Below the pieces are notes generated by a model, which ran no database searches, had not been told where the DNA came from, and was given only the letters and a program-made list of their open reading frames with translations. The position numbers and the translations under genes were made by a program. DNA of 64,000 nucleotides from Nymphaea colorata. Its lineage: Eukaryota; Streptophyta; Magnoliopsida; Nymphaeales; Nymphaeaceae. This document shows positions 25,575-36,180 of the stretch, piece after piece. Position 1 is the first letter of the stretch, and the number at the start of each line of letters is the position of its first letter. Location: contig NC_045142.1 in the NCBI RefSeq assembly GCF_008831285.2, positions 3,603,001 through 3,667,000 on the forward strand. The letters run 5' to 3'.

Positions 25575-26536
25575 AGTGGTAATTTCAAACTCTCCTCAAG
25601 CAATACGTCCCATGTCCCAACAACGGTGCTGGTAGTTGCTTGGCCATGAACTCCTTGCCATTCCCAAGTCAAAAATCTTAGGATTCATCTGCTCATCCAA
25701 CAATACATTCCCAGCTTTGAGGTCCCGGTGGACGACGTTGAGCTGAGAATCCTATGTTGATCGTTGCCACCGCAGAGCAGTTTCTCGAGATGTAATTGGC
25801 GCGGTTGAGGTCAATAGTTTGTAATAAAGGAGGAAAGAAAGAAATCATGGCTTCGTATCTCACGTAGCAGACACCCTTACTGTAAACGACACCTCCAACA
25901 CTTTCTGCATAACGATTCATCATCCGAACAATGGCATCCTCTAAACACAACCTGCAAGCAACCTGTGACAAGAACGGGGTGCACTCCACCATCACGTAGA
26001 TAGTCTTGTTCTCGTACCTGAACTTGTCGCCCCAAAAGTCAAAAGAAGCGGTCAGAAGGGTTGACGATGGCAGAGGCGGCGAGTTTCTGAAGGAAAGACG
26101 AGAGCTGCGGCTTGAATTGGTTGGGATTAGGGATAGCTCCAGGGCTTGGAAGAGCAATGTTCTCGACCCAATCGGGTAAGGTGAAGTTGGCATCGAAATA
26201 GTACATGATGCAATGGTGGGCGGAAAGGAGAGCTTCCCTCTTGTTTGGGCACAAGCGGACAATCTGAGAGGTCGCATCGGCCGCACAAATCTAGCAAACA
26301 TCGCCGTCGATGTCTGCCCGACATGCGATGGTGCCGTGAACTTGGTCTCCGCTCTTGCCCACTGTGGTGTTGTAGTAGTTTGTGAGAGAGGCCAACAGGC
26401 GCTGCAAGTTATGGTCGAAGGTGCTGTTAGTTGTGTAGGTTGAAGGTTGGCAAATGGGCAGCACATTCTCGACCATGTCAACAAGCCCCATGAGGAAAAG
26501 AAGTAGAACAATGAGCCTGCGAACTGCTCCAGCCAT
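25575..26536 (-). pseudogene. Cysteine-rich receptor-like kinase (two Gnk2/DUF26 domains) pseudogene
   Basis: Parent function: secretory-pathway receptor kinase at the plasma membrane. From ATG at 26,536: signal peptide MAGAVRRLIVLLLFLMG, then Gnk2 domain 1 (ICQPSTYTTNSTFDHNLQRL...). Its C-X8-C-X2-C motif is CRADIDGDVC-stop-I-C: TAG at 26,293-26,291 replaces one residue. The same frame continues through LCPNKREALLSAHHC to a stop at 26,041. A frameshift then leads to Gnk2 domain 2 with intact C-X8-C-X2-C (CTPFLSQVACRLC) and a VCYVRYE tail. About 25,740 then jumps to kinase subdomain VIb/[19 protein letters not shown], then FDLGMAR (DLG for DFG). The transmembrane segment, N-lobe and C-lobe are missing. 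A stop, frameshifts and an internal deletion make it non-functional as a kinase. Confidence 0.85.
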
Positions 26537-27119
26537 GATCCCAAGCTCAGCAAACGACGTAGTCGGTGACACAACTCTCCTGATATTAAAAATGGAGGAG
26601 GAGGAAGCAGAGCTACCACCACCAGGAATCAGCCGGCAGGTGACATAATTCTTCTGAAAATGAATGAGGTTCCACCAAATTTCTTCCCCTTAAGTTCCTT
26701 GAAATTCGTCTCCGTCCAACCATTTGCGTCGCGCTGGTCACTTCGTCGTCACGCCGTCGATATTTCTTCTTCACTTTCAGGAGCTAAATCAGCGGTCAAA
26801 GTCATTCTTAATGGTCAAACACCTAAGAGTGTGCACCTACCCACTCATTGATTCAATTTTCTCTTTTTTTTTTACTAGTATTTTTGATCTCAACACCTAC
26901 GTAGCAAGATAAATTTCAACTCTTTAAAAATGAATTTTCAGATATCAAACGCCCCCTCAAAGAATTATCTTTCCTGCAATTTTTAGTTTTTTGTTATTAC
27001 AATCAATCATCCACTAGCAGTTTAATTTGTTGTTCACCTATAAAATAGTCACTAAGTCGGGTTTATTTTTGCTTTGATAATGTCAATAATTTCTCTCTCT
27101 CTCTCCCTCTCTCCCTCTC

Positions 27120-27128
27120 TTATATAAG
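27120..27128 (+). promoter_or_regulatory. TATA box of the family D first exon
   Basis: TTATATAAGG follows a CT-rich tract and lies about 40 bases before the first conserved ATG (27,165). The same box is at 56,914-56,907 in the inverted copy. Confidence 0.45.
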
Positions 27129-27164
27129 GAACAACAGAAGCATATGACAGGTTCTAGCTCCACA

Positions 27165-27707
27165 ATGTTCCTGTCAAGCCCATGTGCCTCTCTCTCTATG
27201 ACACAGTTGCTCCAAACTCCTACCACCATGCAGCCTTCCCCGCCCAACAGTCCTCCTTGTGCGCCCCAAGTCACTTTATTGTTCGGTGAACCTTTACCAT
27301 GCAGTAGTAACCTGATCACTCCGACAATGCCGTAGGTTGGGGCCGTGAGAATATCTAATGTTGGTGACCCTTCGGGGGAGTGCCTGCAGCTTACAAACAC
27401 ATGGGTGCAGGGGCGGGGGGAGGGGGAGGCCCGCCTAGGCCATGGCCCCACCCTAGCCAATGAAAAAAAAATTACATTGAAAAAAATAAATTTTTTAAAT
27501 TCTGCTATGTAATTTTTGGATTTGAATTTAGTTTGGCCCTACCCGCATCTAGAGATTGGGCTGTCGGCCCACCCCTGAAGAAAATCGTCTCCACCTCTGC
27601 ATGGGTGCACCCAAGGCTGCTGAGTTTCATGCAGAGGGAGCCTTCCATCTTCACGCCATGGAATCTGCTGCCGCAGCCAGAGGAAGAAGACCCGAGCCAC
27701 TGTAGAG
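27165..27707 (+). pseudogene. Family D first-exon relic (proline-rich, unknown), copy 1
   Basis: ATG opens MFLSSPCASLSMTQLLQTP, then SPPNSPPCAPQVTLLFGEP..., a TAG after ITPTMP at about 27,333, then VGAVRISNVGDPSGE. A 192-bp MITE interrupts at NTWV|HPRLLSF. Taking the frame across the MITE, it stays open through REPSIFTPWNLLPQPEE to a possible donor (AG|GTTAGC) at 27,708. The inverted copy has the same frame, the same TAG and the same MITE. The family is not recognised; it looks like a promoter plus first exon detached from its gene. Confidence 0.4.
27408..27599 (+). mobile_element. hAT-type MITE with 8-bp target duplication
   Basis: 192 bp, termini CAGGGGCGG and CCACCTCTG, flanked by CATGGGTG at 27,400-27,407 and 27,600-27,607. 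The ends and 8-bp duplication fit the hAT superfamily. It is identical in position to the 56,443-56,635 insertion and related to 36,659-36,806. Confidence 0.85.
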
Positions 27708-28384
27708 GTTAGCACCGGAAACCTCCACAACTTGTATCAAATTTATGGATAGGCCTGAATCGACTGAAACGTACTATTGATTCTATTATTGTCTTCATTG
27801 GTCGAGTTAACATTAGATTTTGTTCACTTTGTTAATTAAATATACGCAATCTCTTTGATTCAATGATGCTCCAATCTGATTATTTGGTTTGGTGAAATGG
27901 TTTAGCTTTAATACCAATCTAGAACATTGTCATGAATTTTCATTACAGGAAAATTTCTTATTTAAAAAAATTATTAAATATAAAGTGAAAATAATACTCT
28001 TCCCTTAACTCCATTGATTTAGGAACAATTATCATTATGACCGAGGTTTTGAGCATTTTGGAGTCCCAAACATGAACCAATTGACGTCTATGTTCGATCG
28101 GACATGGGCGGAGTTGGTTCTGTGGATGTAAACAGCTCTATTGCGTCAAAATTGATCTGTACCCAAGAAACCAAAAACTCTAGATGTCCTACATCTCTAG
28201 CTAATTATATGATAAAAATCATTATCTATACCCATGTTGTCTAAAGCAAGAAATGTTCCCTTCATCATGCTTTACTCACACACACAGTGTGGCAGCTCAC
28301 TCATGAAGACGGTCTGATCCACTGTAATTGAAAATTGATAGAAAAACAAAAAGAACATAAATTTGTCATGTAAAAATATTTCAT

Positions 28385-29965
28385 TTGACTAGCTATGGAA
28401 TTGCAGAGGTACATGATATACGATTTCACATGGTTGATATGTGAAGTCTTATATATATATATATATTTATTTATTCTTTTTCCTTATCCCATTTTGTTAG
28501 AAAGACAACCTTATGTTTATTATTAATTATTATTGATTTTGTCACCTTTCAGTGATCACCAACCCAAACGTGTTCAAAGCAATGGGTATTAGAAGTTGAC
28601 ATTAAATATGTCTTTATCAAAAATTATGAGTCTGACTAATGTTTGGATCTTGTGATCAATCGTTCTATCCATTTAAGATCAGAAGAAAAATTAGTTAATT
28701 TGCATGGAAAACCAATGTATATAAATCTTGCTTAAGACCAATGCAATATAAACTTCTTAACGTGACAGAAATAATAGATGTGCACATTTTATTATGAATC
28801 AAAAACTGCAAATTGTAGAGGTACAAGGTCTGCTGAGGGCTGCCTGAGATGCTGCCGAGGCATCGCCGAGACCTATTCTGCTGCACTCCGGGAAAGGCTT
28901 GTAAAGGGTTGCCTTCCTTTCATTTTAAATTGATATATTAACAACATAAAAAGCATTACTTGGGCCATAGAAAGCTTTCTTTAGGAAAAAAAAACAAAAA
29001 ACCATATGAAAGAGTTTATAATACTTTGCCGACCACCACTCTTTATTATTATACAAATATTGACAAATAGGTATAACTTAATTATGATCTACTATCACTC
29101 AAATAAACAGTAAAATTCTTCAAAAATTTAAGTGAGAGAGGATGAAATGAGAAATTGTGACAGTTCATGTGTGAAACTCAGAGGTCTTTATGCTTTAAGC
29201 CTATATGGTGTTTTTTAAACATTAAAGGTGAAATTTGGTGCTTGTGTATCTTTTCAAGAAACTACATCAAGGATATTAACGATGAAATATCTATATACTC
29301 AGAATAATATGTAAGAAATGAAACTTATACTTAAAAAATTACATATACATAATAAATAGGAGTAACCAATAAGGATATATATATCATAGCATTAGCCCAA
29401 AAAGTCAAATGCATATTGTAGGTATTGTAGGTATCAGGATGCAAATCACATTGTGTTCTAAATCACATTGGAATCCTAAAAACTAAGCACCTGTTGACAT
29501 GCATCAAACTCTACCATATCGCGTCAGTCATAAAATAAGAAAGATATAAATATTTTTTTTATTTTCTTAATATATTGGTAGTCATTTTATGGGGATTGTG
29601 TGCACAAATATTGATAAAAATTTTGCATGCATGGACAAAGTTCTTAGGCTATTCCATTCAAATTTCAGATTCAGAAATTAGAATCACCGTGATATTAGTT
29701 TTGATCAATTAAATAATGTTTCACAGCAAAAATCTCTTTAAAATGTTAATATTTCAAGAAATGGCTTGATTTAGTACATGACACGACTTTCCATATAAAA
29801 TGTAATTTTGTACCTATTATGAGAAAAAAGTTCTCTCCTCACAAAAATTATAAATGGAGAGGACATGGGGGAGACAGACACCAAATTGCAAGGATAAAAA
29901 GCTTGTGTTAGAGTTTGGAAAACCCTGACTATGGTGGGATCTCTTGGGCAGAAACGAGTATGTGG
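28385..29965 (+). repeat. Repeat family C, copy 3
   Basis: Full-length-like copy with short TA tracts (28,451-28,466 and 29,382-29,392). Its inverted partner is 52,896-54,490. The TATA-like part is present as AATTATAAATGGAGAGG at about 29,845. No ORF. Confidence 0.8.
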
Positions 29966-30119
29966 CCATACTAAAAGGGCCTCCGCCCGTTTCACGTCCC
30001 TGTCAGGAAGCATCTGGTTCAAAAGGATCTGATCTGGTAAATGGTTGCATAAAATGAGAAAGTATGGACTATGATCTGATCACATGTAAATGTAGAATCC
30101 TATGATCTAAATTTGGATT

Positions 30120-30440
30120 TCAAAATTCAAATCCGAGGCCGAGGCCGAGCACTGGAGAGATCCGGTCCAGGTCGGACTCCGTAAATGGAAGATGTGAACC
30201 AAGTTGTGGCGGTGCACATGCCTGCTTCTTGTGCATCCGCTGAATGACAGGGAAACCCCAAGCTGGAACGGTTTGACTGCCGCAGCTCACATGGAAAGTG
30301 CCTTCGCTCATGGCAATTAATAAATTTGAGATGATCAAATATGGACTTGAAGTTGGGGAGGTACGCCAAATTGCATCCTCATCCAATTTAACTTGAGTAG
30401 CAGAAATGGGTTGAGCTTTCTTGGCATCAGTCTCAACCAC
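30120..30440 (-). pseudogene. Unknown ORF in left foldback arm
   Basis: 106 codons, VETDAKKAQPISATQVKLDE at the start, later SEGTFHVSCGSQTVPAWGF and a C-terminal GLGLGFEF. The first codon is not a convincing ATG start (it reads GTG), so it may be an exon preceded by an acceptor. It differs from the right-arm copy by one residue (R for C in AIWRTS). No family recognised. Confidence 0.3.
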
Positions 30441-30870
30441 AGGACTTTATAGCCATGCCACAATTTAAGAGGTTTTGCTTTTTCAAATGGAGCTGTTAGG
30501 CACTTGCGGATAAAAAAAAAAAAAATTTGGAGAGGCACTCATCCACAAATTTTTATATGTAAAAATGCACTATTTACATAACAAAATAAATATTTAAAAA
30601 TAGTGTTTAGATTATACATCAAAATTTGATGTTTTTAGTCAATGTTGAGTTTTTCCATAAACCTAGTTTCGAATGTTACCAAACACGCCTTAAACGTTTG
30701 TTTAGAGATAAGACCATGTTTTTTGGTTTCAAAACAGGGTTTAACATGTCACCTAAATATGTGAGTCTTAAATAAAAGATTCCTCAAACTTCTAAGGTAG
30801 TAAAACATTTCTATCATGCAAATAAATATATACATGTAAATCAATTCCCCGCCAAGCCTTCTAAAGTCCT

Positions 30871-31191
30871 GTGGTTGAGACTGATGCCAAGAAAGCTCAA
30901 CCCATTTCTGCTACTCAAGTTAAATTGGATGAGGATGCAATTTGGTGTACCTCCCCAACTTCAAGTCCATATTTGATCATCTCAAATTTATTAATTGCCA
31001 TGAGCGAAGGCACTTTCCATGTGAGCTGCGGCAGTCAAACCGTTCCAGCTTGGGGTTTCCCTGTCATTCAGCGGATGCACAAGAAGCAGGCATGTGCACC
31101 GCCACAACTTGGTTCACATCTTCCATTTACGGAGTCCGACCTGGACCGGATCTCTCCAGTGCTCGGCCTCGGCCTCGGATTTGAATTTTGA
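30871..31191 (+). pseudogene. Unknown ORF in right foldback arm
   Basis: Mirror image of the left-arm ORF, 106 codons, AIWCTS where the other has AIWRTS. If transcribed through, the two arms would pair as double-stranded RNA over about 480 bp. Confidence 0.3.
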
Positions 31192-31466
31192 AATCCAAAT
31201 TTAGATCATAGGATTCTACATTTACATGTGATCAGATCATAGTCCATACTTTCTCATTTTATGCAACCATTTACCAGATGATCAGATCCTTTTGAACCAG
31301 ATGCTTCCTGACAGGGACGTGAAACGGGCGGAGGCCCTTTTAGTTAGTATGGAGAAGGCGAGGGGTTTCTCCAAATGAGGAGCCCTCCATTGAAGCCGCT
31401 TTTCGCCCCCCTTCTTTTCCATTCAATGCAACCTCCTTTGTTTGTTCCTCCACTCAACCGGAACCC

Positions 31467-31473
31467 TATAAAC
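31467..31473 (+). promoter_or_regulatory. TATA box of module A copy 3
   Basis: CTATAAAC, about 92 bases before the ATG at 31,562; conserved in all module A copies. Confidence 0.5.
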
Positions 31474-31561
31474 CCCTCCCCTCAGCTCAGGAGGCTTTCC
31501 CAGCACGCCTCTTTCTTCTTCCGTTCCGTTCGGGAGCCTCGCCCAGCGGATTCCCGCCAGA

Positions 31562-31592
31562 ATGCCGGAGATCCCCGCCGGAGTTATCTCAG
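31562..31592 (+). pseudogene. Module A copy 3: first exon MPEIPAGVIS plus donor
   Basis: Same 31-base exon and CAG|GTACGAG donor as the other copies. Codon 9 is I, as in copy 2. Confidence 0.5.
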
Positions 31593-33050
31593 GTACGAGA
31601 TCTCGAACTCGCTAGCTATCTGTAGATCGCATTGCTTAGTTTCTTGTTTCGTTTACATCTGCTTGAGGAGGAAGACGCTAGGGAAAGAAGTTAAAGAGTG
31701 TCGGGGCTTGAATTGTGGATGATGATGCCTTTTTATGGAGTTCTTCTGCTGCTGTTTGATGGAAGGAAGCTGAGATTTCGGTTCCGAGAGATCTGTGGGG
31801 GCTCGGTGTAGCCCGTTCTCGGTGGATCGCGTTTTTGTTCGGCGTTTCTTCGAGTTCATCTGCGCTAACTGTCTTTTGAAGAGAAACGTATCTGCACTTG
31901 TTAGTTGCTGTGGTTTAGGTTATCGGACGGCGAATGAGATAACTCGGAGCTGGTTGCTGGAAGCGATCGGTAGGTCGGGATATTTTTCGGGCTTTTTCGT
32001 TTATTTTTCGCGATTCCTTGGAGGAGAGGTTTTACTCTTCAATGCATATTGCAGTCGGTTTCGCTTTTGCTGGTTTGTTACGTTTTGAGAATTGCATTCT
32101 CCTTACTTCAATAAGAGGAGGTTTTCTTTGGTGTAGTCCCAGCAGTCGATTGCGCGTGCACAGGATGCCGGCCATGTTTCTTGCTGCTGCTGAAAATGCG
32201 GGTTTTCTGGAAGTAAACTGAGTGAGGTTCCAGTAGTTTCTTGCAACATTTCCGCCTTTTAAGGAAGAGAATTTGTTGTTCGGTAACTTCGGTTGGTTCG
32301 AGGACGGGAAGAAGTGGATATGATCGCGTAAAAATCTTTTTCCAAAGGCGTTCCATTTTCTTCAGCGTCCTCCTGCGAAAATGCGATCGACATTTTTTTC
32401 TTTTTCATGGAGACGCGGCAGTGATGAGCAAACTTTTTTTTTTTTTTTAAATACTGCATATACTTGTCTAAAGGTTCCAGATAGGTTAAGCGGGATAACT
32501 GAAGAGGTGTTCTCGTCTTCTTCCATCCTTCAAAACTGTTGGTAGAGATTTTGCGGTGCTGTTAAGTTGTCGGAGGAAAAAAAGAAAGCTCGAGTGGCGA
32601 AAACGAAGCGGCAGATGGTCGACACTCTTTCTCTGAAGCCCTGAAGCGTTCTTTTTAGCCGACCCTCTCGTTCTATTTCCAAAGAACCCCGATTTATTTC
32701 AGATGAGCATGCTTTAGGACGATTATTTCCTCTCCGTGCTTCTCTTCTTGAGCGCAAAAAGCGGGGGTGCAGGCCTCATTGTACACCTTTCTACCGACCC
32801 TTCACAGCCGCTGCGAGAAAATGACCTCAAGGAAGAAAGTCTTTGCCTATTGCAGCGTATTTGTTTAGTTCTTTCTTCAAAGGCAAAGGCGGCCAGGAAT
32901 GCTTTTCCGCATTCCTTTTTTCTTTTCGTAGGGAAGTTTATGTGCGTTGGATAAATCATTCTTTTCTAAGTTCTTTGCCGAAAAGAAATGGCCAACTAAA
33001 ATGCTCCCATTCTCTCACTGTTCTCTGCGTCGAGGGGAAGACAAGACCGA

Positions 33051-33923
33051 ATGTCAACAAAGGAAAAGGGGCGGAGAGAGTGTTGTCCTCTTGTTTTTTT
33101 TCTTTTCTCTTTAATGAAAATAACGGCGGCAGGACCAACAAAGGCAAGCAAAGATGAGAGAATAAGGGAGAGTAAAAATGTGAAAGCCCGCACCTTATGA
33201 AGAAGCTGACGAGGGAATCCTTCCAGTGGGGAAGGTTCGTGGCAGCAGGAAGAAAGCCACGGCCCATGAGGAGGCGAGTGAGCTAAGAGGCAGCGAAATG
33301 CGACCGTGCGCTAACGGTTCGAAAAGGAGTGAGCTAAGAGGCAGCGAAATGCGACCGTGCGCTAACGGTTCGAAAAGAAACTCCGAAAACTTATTTTCAC
33401 TCCTTTGGGTGGAATAATGTTTCCAGAAACATTATTCTGAAGTCGACCTGAACTGTTGAAAAAATAATTCCGCGCATGAATTTTTTTAAAAATTTGAATA
33501 ATCTTTCCTGAGCTACAGTAGAGAATCCCTGAAACTATGAATGGTAGTCATTTTCTCTAGTTAAGAGCCCAAAAAAGACCCAACAATGAAAGTTTATAGT
33601 AAGCTTTCATAATCAAGTTTTCACGTGATCCGAGCTCTTGATTTTTATGTCAAGGCAACAATAGAAAGAAAGAGGTTCAGAGCCCTTCATGTTTCATATC
33701 AAGACAGACAAAAGAGAGAGCTTAGGTGAACAAACAGCCTCACTACATAATTAGTGAGGTATATCATGTGAAAAGAAATATGGGGTAAGATAAAAACATG
33801 CAGCGTTTGTGAATTCGCCGTCAGATTTTCATAGTTTCTATCTTTTTTTTTTCTCTCTACATTGGGCAAAACTAAGAACATAAGATTTTGTTCCCAGGTC
33901 CCGAGCACCAGGCAGACAATGGT

Positions 33924-33927
<4 letters not shown>
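33051..33927. other. No gene seen; 51-bp tandem duplication
   Basis: A 51-base unit (starting GAGTGAGCTAAGAGGCAGCG) is present twice at 33,276-33,377. The 63-codon frame through it is a by-product. The remaining sequence is featureless. Confidence 0.5.

Positions 33928-33997
<70 letters not shown>
33924..33997. repeat. (CT)n microsatellite, about 36 units
   Basis: Pure CT run; it gives spurious SLSLSL and RERERE frames on the two strands. Confidence 0.95.
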
Positions 33998-34001
<4 letters not shown>

Positions 34002-34044
34002 GTTTCTGCGTGTATATGTGTGCAGACAAATTACATTTGTGTAA

Positions 34045-34176
34045 ATGCCCCCGTCGATGTTTCAACGTTGCTTCTTCCTTATTCCTCCTGCTTAGTGACT
34101 CTGCCTTCCACAGCAGCCAATTCAAGAGGAGACTCGGGAAGAGGCTCGCCTCCATCGGATCAGAAGGCGAAAAGCA
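34045..34176 (+). pseudogene. Broken signal-peptide exon, left member of a pair
   Basis: ATG gives MPPSMFQRCFFLIPPA and then stops. Another phase continues with CLVTLPSTAANSRGDSGRG and PPSDQKAKSS up to a GTAAGAAC donor. It is collinear with the exon at 34,650, including intron start and acceptor region, so it is a frameshifted duplicate. The possible second exon at about 34,265 is cut by an LTR. Confidence 0.35.
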
Positions 34177-34284
34177 GTAAGAACTAAGGATTTTTATAAA
34201 CCTTTGATCTGTGCCGGCAGTGTGCCTACTACGCACGCTGACATAATCTGTTTTCATATTTCAGCAGCCTCATCAGAACCCCTC

Positions 34285-34512
34285 TGTTGGAAAGATCTAA
34301 ACTGATAAACTTTCGGTAACAAAAATCTTGGTATCACAACAATTTTGGTTCATCTTTATCAATTTGATCCAATCCCTACAAGATCTCTGTTATCTCATTG
34401 AGAGGCTTACCCAAAACTGTGTAACGCCAACTATAAATATGTTGGCATGAATACAGAGTGTGAAAATTTCTTCCTCTCTTTCTTTTTGTTCTTCACTTTT
34501 ACAAGTTTATCA
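34285..34512 (+). mobile_element. Copia-like LTR with adjoining primer binding site
   Basis: 228 bp beginning TGTTGGAAAG and ending TTTATCA, containing CTATAAATATGTTGG (TATA) near 34,432. It is followed immediately by TGGTATCAGAGC (34,513-34,524), the site complementary to initiator tRNA-Met. No matching second LTR or coding region is seen, so this is a 5' LTR stub or the remains of a miniature element. Confidence 0.7.
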
Positions 34513-34649
34513 TGGTATCAGAGCGCTTCTTCAATCGATCCTTATTATGGTAGGCCGGATGTCATCAGGGTTGAGTCCGCTCTCCTCTGATTAATGCGGT
34601 TATTTTCTGCTTGCTGGCGCTGGCACAGAGAAACCAGTTGGGAACAGCG

Positions 34650-34902
34650 ATGGTATCACCCTCTTACCCTCTTTTGTTCTTTTGCTTCTTTCTTGTTTCT
34701 GCCTTGCCTTCAGTAGGTGACATTAATTCAGGAGGAGGCTCCAGCCAGGTGCCTTTTGAAAGAGCAAAAACCGGTAAGAATTAGGGCTGTCGACAAGCCT
34801 TTGACGAAGTTTCTAAAGCCTGTTTCCATACGATTATCAGCCCCAATAAGGAGGCAGATTCTACTGTCTGCTCTTTTGTCTCGTACTAGTACTCTCTATT
34901 AG
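34650..34902 (+). CDS. Small secreted-protein-like gene, two exons (tentative)
   Basis: ATG 34,650 opens a strong signal peptide (MVSPSYPLLFFCFFLVSALP), then SVGDINSGGGSSQVPFERAK to a GTAAGAATT donor after 34,773. An acceptor TTATCAG at 34,840 would add APIRRQILLSALLSR and a short tail to TAG at 34,902, about 61 residues. The layout (signal peptide, short Ser/Gly-rich stretch, early intron) resembles secreted peptide precursors, but no cysteine-rich or known peptide motif follows. It is the better preserved member of a pair with 34,045-34,176. Confidence 0.35.
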
Positions 34903-35091
34903 ACAATATCCTACATGCATGAATTGATAAAATGGTAGATCAAACTTTTGCTACTGCATGAATCTAAGCCTCAGTTATGTGCATGCAGTGTCAATAGAAA
35001 TAGTCGGTGCCTGAACCTTCTTTCTTTTGGTGATGTAAGATATTCTTTTGTCTAGATTGCTTAAATAAACAACAAAATCTGAAACAGTAGC

Positions 35092-35171
35092 ATATAGTGT
35101 AGACCATGGTATATCGTACCTTCCGGCGGGGATCTCCGGCACTCTGACGGGGTTTCGCTGGGCGAGGCTCC
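35092..35171 (+). repeat. Chimera of two distant repeats
   Basis: AGCATATAGTGTAGACCATGG matches the block at 5,176/57,610. It is joined directly to a diverged 50-base piece of module A covering the first exon and leader (CCGGCGGGGATCTCCGGCA). Confidence 0.7.
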
Positions 35172-36015
35172 TTTTTTCACACTAAAAGAATCGGTCAGAT
35201 GGTCAAAATTAGAAGAGCAACTGAAAATTTGAAATCAGCTGGCTACTTTGTAGTTGGATGTTTATTTTTTAATTATATATGATTAAAAACCCATTATAAA
35301 AGATGAATTAAATCATTTAAAACCATATATAAACAATTAATGATCACAAAATGCACTTTCTACCATGGTTTTTAACAATACAAAATTAATGATGGAGATA
35401 TGTCGAAACGTCATGTCGGACACATCTGCCACCGTTTGTGTGAAGCGATCATCCGAAGCTGATGGACAACTGTGTGTGGCTGGCAGTTCATTAAAACATT
35501 GTTGATTATTCATAAAAATAAAAATTAAATAATAATTATTTTTTTAATGTTACATAAGCCATTATTTTTTATTATTGTAAATGCCTTATATCAAACTGAA
35601 AAAAAAAATGTTGGCTGGCTTTCCACTCATGTTTATCAGATATTTTAATTCTAATATGGTCCCTGTTTGAGAACCGGAACTCGTCCGCATAATTATATAT
35701 TAACTCACCAATGTCGTGCATGCAACATATATGCACGAAAAAAAAAGGGAGTTCAGGTATTTTGAGATTTTTTTTGAAAAGGAAATATCTTCTTGGGACT
35801 TTTATCTTTTTCACGAAGTTTCCCTTTTTACTGGCCACAGGTTTTCTAGTCACTACATGCTTCAGTGCATAAACTTTTTTTTGTGCACTGCACATATGTG
35901 TATTACGCGTTAAGTAAAGAAGGAACGGGTACCATATTCAGGTTGCTTTTAAAATATGTTACCGAGTTTCAAACCGAGATCTCCTTAATTGCTTATCGAT
36001 GTTTATAGCCGAATT
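35172..36015. other. No gene seen
   Basis: AT-rich. A 107-codon minus frame (35,895-35,572) is lysine- and phenylalanine-rich without recognisable domain or duplicate copy. Confidence 0.4.
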
Positions 36016-36027
36016 AGAACGATAGTC

Positions 36028-36117
36028 TTACGAATGACGACGACGATGATGATAGTTAATGAACATTAACGTTCATGAATGACGATGACGATAGTTAATG
36101 AACATTAACGTTCATGA

Positions 36118-36180
<63 letters not shown>

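Larger units (their letters stand above)
26765..28330 (+). repeat. Family D block, copy 1
   Basis: About 1.55 kb is the reverse complement of 55,710-57,365. It contains a TATA box, a first-exon-like ORF and a hAT-type MITE (separate entries). Together with the adjoining C copy it forms a 3.2-kb block inverted at 52.9-57.4 kb. Confidence 0.85.
29971..31343. repeat. Foldback with a 106-codon ORF in each arm
   Basis: Left arm 29,971-30,448 and right arm 30,863-31,343 are almost perfect reverse complements; the loop is about 414 bases of AT-rich sequence. Ends read CTAAAAGGGCCTCCGCCC and its complement. The right arm runs straight into module A copy 3, and the same CTAAAAGGGCCTCCGCCC is in module A copy 1 at 10,327. 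A degraded piece of an arm lies at 50,400-50,490. Confidence 0.85.
31344..33050 (+). repeat. Module A, copy 3 (inverted, partial)
   Basis: Reverse complement of about 8,705-10,345. It carries a roughly 130-base insertion at 32,545-32,680 absent from copies 1 and 2. It shares with copy 2, against copy 1, the lack of a 10-base CGGAAATTAG at the position of 9,460. It diverges completely after about 33,050. Confidence 0.85.

Noticed and set aside
26454-26912. Plus-strand frames opposite the receptor kinase relic
   Set aside because: Antisense shadows; the minus strand carries the signal peptide and Gnk2 cysteine motifs.
33838-34257. 139-codon minus frame with RERERE run
   Set aside because: Created by the (CT)n tract; its tail overlaps the signal-peptide exon on the other strand without homology support.
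34513-34524. tRNA gene suggested by TGGTATCAGAGC
   Set aside because: Only the 12-base primer-binding complement is present, not a tRNA cloverleaf.
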